A DNA stretch of 10,016 nucleotides, taken from an uncultured Bacteroidales bacterium. GTDB taxonomy: Bacteria > Bacteroidota > Bacteroidia > Bacteroidales > UBA932. The stretch lies in assembly GCA_902461985.1 (NCBI GenBank), contig CABQAB010000051.1:1-10016 (forward strand). Direction: 5' to 3'. The translations under genes and the position numbers were made by a program. Shown piece by piece: positions 5,986 through 10,016 of the stretch (position 1 is its first letter; every line of letters begins with the position of its first letter). Under the pieces are notes generated by a model that worked only from the letters and a program-made list of their open reading frames with translations, searched no databases and was not told the origin of the DNA.

Positions 5986-7530
5986 ATGGCAAAGAATCCG
6001 CTGAAACAACTTGCATCCGAGACTGCCGTTTACGGGATGAGCACCATTCTCGCCCGCATAATCAATTTTCTCTTCGTACCCTTCTACACCAGACTGCTCA
6101 CGACGGCGGACTATGGAGTGGTGACCGAATTCATGGCCTATATAGCCGTTCTGCAGGTCGTGCTCGTGCTTGGACTTGAAACCGGATGCTTCCGTTTCGC
6201 CAACAAAGAAGGCAGTGATCCCGACAAAGTCTACTCAAGCGCATTGACGGCAGTCAGCGCGACAAGTCTCGCGTTCTTTGCCCTGATGGTCGTGTTCGCC
6301 GGCCCCATTTCATCGCTGCTCGGCTATGACGGATACAGTGCCTGCATAATCTATATGGGAGGGATTCTCGCAATAGACAGCATCACGGCCATACTTTTCG
6401 CCAGACTGCGACAGGAACACAAGGCATTGAAATTCGCCGTTTTCAAAACCGTAAAGATACTGGTCGAAACCGGAGCCAACATACTGCTTTTCTTCCCCTT
6501 TGCGAAATACTGCCAGCGGACGGCGGAGAGCCTCGGAATGGCAGTCAGCGAACTTGGCCCCGAACATGTCTGGCTGCTGCATTTCATAAGTCCGGCACCA
6601 GATTTCAGCTACGTGATTTTCGCCATACTGCTCAGCTGCATTGTCTGCGGACTGCTTTTCCTGCCGGACCTGCTGAAATTCAACTACAGATTCGACGGCA
6701 GACTGCTCAGACAGATGCTGCTCTATTCCCTGCCCCTGATGGTCGCCGCCCTGCCAGGCATAATCAACGACTTTGTGGACAGGATACTTTTCCGCTTCCT
6801 TGACACCAACGCGGCCCAGTGGCAGTCCAGCCTCGGCATCTTCCAGGCGGCTGTGAAACTCGCGGTCATCATGAACCTTTTTATCCAGATGTTCCGCTTT
6901 GCCGCCGAACCGTTTTTCTTCCAGAGAGCAAAGGACAAAGACAGCAGACAGCTCTACGCCAAAGTCATGGAATGGTTCACGGCATTCTGCGGGCTCGTAT
7001 TCCTCGGAGTCATACTCTATATAGACGTAATTTCGCTGCTTTTGGGCCGGGATTTCCGCAGCGGAGTCGTTGTCGTGCCGATAATGCTGTTCTCGTACAT
7101 GGTTTTAGGAATGCTTTTCAACGTTTCGATGTGGTACAAGCTGTCAGGAAAGACGAATATGGCGATATGGATAACAACGGCCGGACTTGTGGTGACGGTA
7201 ATCGTGAATGTGCTCTTCATGCCGAAGTACTCCTACTGGGCGGCGGCGGCCGGCCATCTTGCCAGCTATGTCACCATGTTCATAATCAGCGCGTATCTCG
7301 GCCAGAAACACTACCCGATACCTTACCGCTGGGGCAGGCTCGCCGGCATACTCGGACTGATGTTCCTGTTCTACGGACTGTCAGCCCTGCTTGACTGTTT
7401 CCTCTTCCCCGGAACGGCCGAGGGATGGATGCTCGCAGGCAAACTCGGACTCCACACCCTTTTCATTCTGCTTTATTGCGGCTGTATGCTGTTTTTATTG
7501 TCTGACAGGCAAATTAGATTTCGGCGTTAG
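5986..7530 (+). CDS. Polysaccharide/oligosaccharide flippase (Wzx-like, MATE/MOP superfamily)
   Basis: A 514-residue inner-membrane protein with about 12-14 hydrophobic segments spread over its whole length. The start, ASETAVYGMSTILARIINFL followed by PFYTRLLTTADYGVV, is the hallmark of the polysaccharide transport branch of the MOP flippases, which turn undecaprenyl-linked sugar repeats from the inner to the outer leaflet. A second block LLRQMLLYSLPLMVAALPG near residues 240-260 starts the second half of the pseudo-repeat. I chose ATG 5986 (MAKNPLKQ); the frame extends to a TTG at 5950, but those residues are unlike the family. No glycosyltransferases or other capsule genes are nearby, so it is a stand-alone flippase and its sugar substrate cannot be read from context. 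It is preceded by a long leader (from about 5798) and followed by a promoter for tolQ, so it may be monocistronic. Confidence 0.9.
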   Translation: MAKNPLKQLASETAVYGMSTILARIINFLFVPFYTRLLTTADYGVVTEFMAYIAVLQVVLVLGLETGCFRFANKEGSDPDKVYSSALTAVSATSLAFFALMVVFAGPISSLLGYDGYSACIIYMGGILAIDSITAILFARLRQEHKALKFAVFKTVKILVETGANILLFFPFAKYCQRTAESLGMAVSELGPEHVWLLHFISPAPDFSYVIFAILLSCIVCGLLFLPDLLKFNYRFDGRLLRQMLLYSLPLMVAALPGIINDFVDRILFRFLDTNAAQWQSSLGIFQAAVKLAVIMNLFIQMFRFAAEPFFFQRAKDKDSRQLYAKVMEWFTAFCGLVFLGVILYIDVISLLLGRDFRSGVVVVPIMLFSYMVLGMLFNVSMWYKLSGKTNMAIWITTAGLVVTVIVNVLFMPKYSYWAAAAGHLASYVTMFIISAYLGQKHYPIPYRWGRLAGILGLMFLFYGLSALLDCFLFPGTAEGWMLAGKLGLHTLFILLYCGCMLFLLSDRQIRFRR

Positions 7531-7542
7531 GACTTTTTTGAT

Positions 7543-7550
7543 TACATTTG
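7543..7550 (+). promoter_or_regulatory. Bacteroides-type -7 box for the tolQ-tolR-tonB genes
   Basis: TACATTTG matches TAnnTTTG. A loose -33 candidate (ATTTCGG, 7518-7524) lies about 20 bases upstream, overlapping the last codons of the flippase. Transcription would start near 7555 and give a leader of about 68 bases before the tolQ ATG at 7623. Confidence 0.6.
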
Positions 7551-7564
7551 CGGGTTATTGTGCG

Positions 7565-7599
7565 CCCGCCGGTTTCAGCGGGTTCCAATATTGAAACCG
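7565..7599 (+). promoter_or_regulatory. Alternative hairpins or pseudoknot in the tolQ leader
   Basis: CCCGC (7565-7569) pairs with GCGGG (7578-7582), leaving the loop CGGTTTCA (7570-7577). That loop is perfectly complementary to TGAAACCG (7592-7599). The RNA could form hairpin A, hairpin B, or both at once as an H-type pseudoknot with a 9-base connecting loop (7583-7591). With no bases between the two 5' arms, all 8 pairs could not form together with stem A, but a shorter second stem could. The element lies inside the transcribed leader, 24 bases before the start codon. I do not recognise a known riboswitch class. Confidence 0.4.
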
Positions 7600-7622
7600 A
7601 TAATTGTAATTATAGTATAACC

Positions 7623-8336
7623 ATGCTGATAAATCTACTTCAGACTATTGCAGACACGGCTTCCGTTGTGGAGAATGCCGTTGCCGAGCCGGTAAGGCAA
7701 CAGATGAAAATGTCTTATTTCGAACTGGCAAAATCAGGCGGCTGGCTGATGATCGTCCTTCTCATCCTCTCCATTGTAGCCGTTTACATTTTCGCCAGCA
7801 AATGGTGGATGATCTACAAAGCCGGCAAAATCGAAAAGAACTTCATGAATGAAATCAGGGACCTGATCCACGACGGTAAAATCAAGTCTGCGGTTGCGCT
7901 CTGCCAGAAATCCGACACCCCGTCCGCACGCCTTGTGGAAAAGGGCATTGAAAGAATCGGAAGGCCCCTCCAGGACATACAGACAGCAGTCGAGAATATG
8001 GGCAACGTAGAAGTGGCCAGACTGGAAAAAGGGCTGCCGATGCTCGCGACCATTGCCGGAGGAGCACCTATGATAGGTTTCCTCGGTACGGTTACAGGCA
8101 TGATCCGGGCATTCTTCAACATGTCCACGGCCGGAAACAACATTGACATAGCCCTGCTTTCAGGAGGCATATACGAAGCCATGGTCACTACGGTCGGAGG
8201 TCTTGCGGTAGGTATCATCGCCTACTTCGCCTACAACTGGCTCAACGCCCAGATTTCCAACCTCGTATTCAAAATGGAAACGGTTACCGTAGATTTCATG
8301 GACCTGCTTCACGAACCTGCGGACAGTTCAAAATAA
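7623..8336 (+). CDS. MotA/TolQ/ExbB proton channel family protein
   Basis: The inner-membrane pentameric channel protein that, with ExbD/TolR, uses proton flow to power TonB- or TolA-type proteins. It has 237 residues from ATG 7623; the frame extends upstream to 7548 but the extra residues overlap the promoter box. Three membrane segments are visible: about 40-60, 139-161 and 181-205. The second holds the conserved IGFLGTVTGMI and the third GGIYEAMVTTVGGLAVGI, matching the family's pore-lining Thr positions. A cytoplasmic domain of about 75 residues separates the first two. An N-terminal stretch of about 30 residues before the first membrane segment is amphipathic. tolR/exbD follows after 5 bases. 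Neither TolQ nor ExbB naming is decisive from sequence alone; the TonB-like partner downstream favours ExbB. Confidence 0.94.
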   Translation: MLINLLQTIADTASVVENAVAEPVRQQMKMSYFELAKSGGWLMIVLLILSIVAVYIFASKWWMIYKAGKIEKNFMNEIRDLIHDGKIKSAVALCQKSDTPSARLVEKGIERIGRPLQDIQTAVENMGNVEVARLEKGLPMLATIAGGAPMIGFLGTVTGMIRAFFNMSTAGNNIDIALLSGGIYEAMVTTVGGLAVGIIAYFAYNWLNAQISNLVFKMETVTVDFMDLLHEPADSSK

Positions 8337-8341
8337 ACGCC

Positions 8342-8752
8342 ATGGCCATAAAAAGATCGACAAAGGCAGATGCCGGCTTCTCGATGTCGTCCATGACTGA
8401 CATCGTTTTCCTGCTGCTCATATTCTTCCTCGTCACTTCAACCCTCATCAACCCCAACGCCCTGAAACTCCTGCTTCCGAAAAGCACCGGACAGGTTTCT
8501 GCGAAGGCTACGGTGAGCCTGTCGATTGCAGACCACGGGGACGGATATTACAGCTACCATATCAACGGAGACAAGAATCCGGTGCAGTTCGCCGACATTG
8601 AAGACGGACTGATTGAGCTGCTCCAGGCGGAAGAGGACCCGACTTTCTCGATTTATGCAGACGAGACCGTGCCGGTCGGAGAAGTCGTGAAAGTCATGAA
8701 TATAGCAAAGCGCAACCATTACAAAGTGATTATGGCTACGAGGCCGGAATAG
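8342..8752 (+). CDS. ExbD/TolR family biopolymer transporter
   Basis: A 136-residue single-pass inner-membrane partner of the upstream channel protein. A short basic cytoplasmic tail precedes the membrane helix at about residues 18-37 (SSMTDIVFLLLIFFLVTST), where Asp20 is the protonatable residue essential in ExbD and TolR. A periplasmic domain of about 100 residues follows, with the late motif VPVGEVVKVMNIAKRNHYKVIMAT, which matches the family's final beta-alpha-beta unit. The start codon is 5 bases after the tolQ/exbB stop, so the two are translated from one message and must assemble together. Its length is normal for the family. Confidence 0.95.
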   Translation: MAIKRSTKADAGFSMSSMTDIVFLLLIFFLVTSTLINPNALKLLLPKSTGQVSAKATVSLSIADHGDGYYSYHINGDKNPVQFADIEDGLIELLQAEEDPTFSIYADETVPVGEVVKVMNIAKRNHYKVIMATRPE

Positions 8753-8823
8753 TGAACAAGGCCGGGATAATGCCGAAATGACAGAAAGCCGGAAGACTGA
8801 AAGTGCCGCAAGGCGTAAAGAAT

Positions 8824-9618
8824 ATGGAAGAGTACAAGGCTGACAGAGAAAAACAGAGAAAGAACTCCATCATAGGTGGAGTCGCCCTCACCACCCTGAT
8901 GCACGCGGCAGTTGCGGCGGGACTGTCTGTCGGTGGCCTTGTATGGCTGGACCCGCCACCTCCGGAAAGGGAGGAAATCCTGATTGATTTCAGCGAGGAC
9001 GTTCCGGAACAACCGAAGAGACAGAGGTATGTGAATGAGAGCCGCCTCAGGTCGCCCGAGCCGGACAGGACTAAAAAGGAAGAAGCGGTGAAGAGGTCAG
9101 AGGCACAGCATCAGGGCACGAAGAACAATGTTGCAAAAGAAGCAACCGTGGGACCGGACGGGGATGTGGAAGTTAACGAGCCGAAGCGCGAAGTGGAAAT
9201 CAACCGCAGGGCGCTGTTCCACTCTGCAGCCAATCCTGAGGACAAGGACACTCTTGCAGCGCAGACCGCCTACACTCCGAGTGACGAGCTTTCTGCAGGG
9301 CATGCTTCGGGAAATGTCATCAAGGGCAGACTTGACGGAGAACCGAATGCCAGATTGGAGGGACGCAGCACGGTAGGCGGGCTCAAGAAACCTGCCTATA
9401 ACATCCAAAAAGAAGGCATAGTGGTTGTGACAATAGAAGTGAACCAGAGCGGAATAGTCACTGAAGCCATTCCTGGAGCGGTGGGCACGAACATAACTGA
9501 CAAGACACTATGGAACGAGGCACGCAAGGCGGCTATGGAAGCCAAATTCACGCCTACCAATGACCCGTCCAAAATAAAACAGAGAGGAACAATTACCTAT
9601 ATATTCAAATTAAAATAA
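8824..9618 (+). CDS. TonB/TolA-like energy transducer
   Basis: A 264-residue protein anchored in the inner membrane and spanning the periplasm. The only membrane segment is at about 16-42, and it carries T-x-x-x-H (Thr23, His27), equivalent to the Ser-xxx-His that couples E. coli TonB to ExbB/ExbD. A short PPPPE stretch and a charged, probably extended region follow; there is no long Pro-rich spacer. The C-terminal domain starts at about 185 with GGLKKPAYNIQKEGIVVVTIEV and ends GTITYIFKLK, typical of a Bacteroidetes branch of the TonB C-terminal family. The classical YP motif is absent. It lies 71 bases after exbD, so it completes the energy-coupling set. I chose ATG 8824; a GTG at 8803 in the same frame would add seven residues. 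Whether it serves TonB-dependent receptors or a Tol-like envelope role cannot be settled here. Confidence 0.88.
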   Translation: MEEYKADREKQRKNSIIGGVALTTLMHAAVAAGLSVGGLVWLDPPPPEREEILIDFSEDVPEQPKRQRYVNESRLRSPEPDRTKKEEAVKRSEAQHQGTKNNVAKEATVGPDGDVEVNEPKREVEINRRALFHSAANPEDKDTLAAQTAYTPSDELSAGHASGNVIKGRLDGEPNARLEGRSTVGGLKKPAYNIQKEGIVVVTIEVNQSGIVTEAIPGAVGTNITDKTLWNEARKAAMEAKFTPTNDPSKIKQRGTITYIFKLK

Positions 9619-9651
9619 AGAACTTCAAGCCCGAGAGGGTAAAATCAGAAT

Positions 9652-9666
9652 CTGTTTCAAAAACAG
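9652..9666 (+). terminator. Weak hairpin after the tonB-like gene
   Basis: CTGTTT-CAA-AAACAG is a 6-bp A/T-rich stem followed by TTTCAC. It is too weak, and its T tract too short, to be a confident terminator. Partial readthrough into the gene at 9696 is likely. Confidence 0.25.
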
Positions 9667-9681
9667 TTTCACAAACAGCCG

Positions 9682-9686
9682 GGAGG
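9682..9686 (+). promoter_or_regulatory. Strong Shine-Dalgarno sequence
   Basis: GGAGG lies 9 bases before the ATG at 9696. A perfect Shine-Dalgarno is uncommon in Bacteroidetes and stands out from the other starts in this window. It supports 9696 as the true start. Confidence 0.6.
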
Positions 9687-9695
9687 CAAAAAACA

Positions 9696-10016
9696 ATGGA
9701 TTACAACAAAAGAAGTGGCAGCAACCACAATGACCGTAGGGATTACGGAAGCAGAGAGTCAAGACCGTACAAGTCTCGCAGCGAAAACGGCGAAGGCCGT
9801 TCATTCAACAGGAACAACGACAGCAGGCCCTCATTCGGTGAGAGGAGGCCTCGCCGCACTTACGGCGACAGGCCGGCCTATTCCACTGACAGGCCCGTCT
9901 ATTCTACAGATAGAGCTGAACGCGTGACATTCGACGACAACGGCGGACGCAGGCCATCGTTCCACAGCAACGGAGAACGCAGGTCTTACGGCGGATTGGA
10001 AGTTGCTCATATCGAC
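9696..10016 (+). CDS. Arg/Gly/Asn/Ser-rich N-terminus of a probable RNA-binding protein (3' end outside window)
   Basis: An open frame of 107 codons running off the end of the window. The protein begins MDYNKRSGSNHNDRRDYGSR and stays highly charged and disordered, rich in Arg, Gly, Asn, Ser, Asp and Tyr. It has loosely repeated units such as YGDRPAYSTDRPVYSTDR. Near the edge the composition changes (GLEVAHID), perhaps the beginning of a folded domain. Bacteroidetes rRNA pseudouridine synthases of the RsuA/RluB group often carry leaders of this kind, with repeated YGDRP-like units, so that is my best guess. A DEAD-box helicase or another RNA-binding protein is possible. The catalytic part is not in the window. 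The start is supported by GGAGG nine bases upstream. Confidence 0.65.
   Translation, partial: MDYNKRSGSNHNDRRDYGSRESRPYKSRSENGEGRSFNRNNDSRPSFGERRPRRTYGDRPAYSTDRPVYSTDRAERVTFDDNGGRRPSFHSNGERRSYGGLEVAHID

Noticed and set aside
6819..7394. Plus-strand open frame of 191 codons inside the flippase
   Set aside because: It is a shifted frame of the flippase with Arg/Pro/His-rich translation and no domain signature.
7814..8218. Minus-strand open frame of 134 codons in the tolQ/exbB gene
   Set aside because: It is antisense to a strongly conserved gene and has the Ser/Pro/Met-rich composition of a shadow.
8803..8823. GTG start for the tonB-like gene
   Set aside because: ATG 8824 gives a normal cytoplasmic tail before the membrane segment; the extra seven residues add nothing recognisable.
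9715..9927. Plus-strand open frame of 70 codons near the end
   Set aside because: It is a shifted frame of the open frame starting at 9696, which has a strong ribosome binding site and runs to the window end.
1..10016. CRISPR array, insertion sequence, prophage or defence island
   Set aside because: No spaced identical repeats, transposase, integrase, phage or defence genes are visible; nearly all coding space is housekeeping or envelope genes.

Overview
The window looks like chromosomal DNA from a member of the Bacteroidota, most likely the order Bacteroidales. Three things support this. At least four sites match the Bacteroides-type -7 promoter box TAnnTTTG. Most start codons lack a clear Shine-Dalgarno sequence. 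The genes belong to recognisable Bacteroidales families: a cyclophilin with a helical insertion, a MauE/DoxX protein fused to a thioredoxin-like domain, a TonB of the 'PAYN...EEG' type, and an Arg/Gly-rich leader on what is probably an rRNA pseudouridine synthase. I cannot assign a genus. The genes are mostly housekeeping; there is no mobile element, CRISPR array, rRNA or tRNA that I can see.

Layout. 1-654 is the 3' part of a cyclophilin peptidyl-prolyl isomerase. 670-1122 is a small AT-rich lipoprotein with BACON-like sequence features. 1267-2103 (minus) is folP, dihydropteroate synthase. It is divergent from tmk, thymidylate kinase (2164-2841), and their promoter boxes lie only 5 bp apart. 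tmk is followed by a membrane protein with a MauE/DoxX domain (2895-4058), a second cyclophilin that is a lipoprotein (4121-4927), and a HAD phosphatase that overlaps it by 4 bases (4924-5613). 5614-5985 has no gene but is rich in signals: a near-consensus sigma-54 promoter, a strong intrinsic terminator, a Bacteroides-type promoter and a long, apparently structured leader. Next come a polysaccharide flippase (5986-7530), then tolQ/exbB (7623-8336), tolR/exbD (8342-8752) and a tonB/tolA-like gene (8824-9618) with their own promoter and a leader that can form a pseudoknot. The window ends inside an Arg/Gly/Asn-rich open frame starting at 9696.

How the genes fit together. FolP and Tmk are both tied to thymidylate supply: folate cofactors are needed to make dTMP, and Tmk phosphorylates it. 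The MauE-like protein and the two cyclophilins suggest folding and redox handling of envelope proteins. The ExbB-ExbD-TonB set couples the proton gradient of the inner membrane to the outer membrane. The flippase moves lipid-linked sugars across the inner membrane. No new defence or biosynthetic system stands out in the coding genes. The most promising unexplained material is the noncoding interval 5614-5985, with the tolQ leader second.
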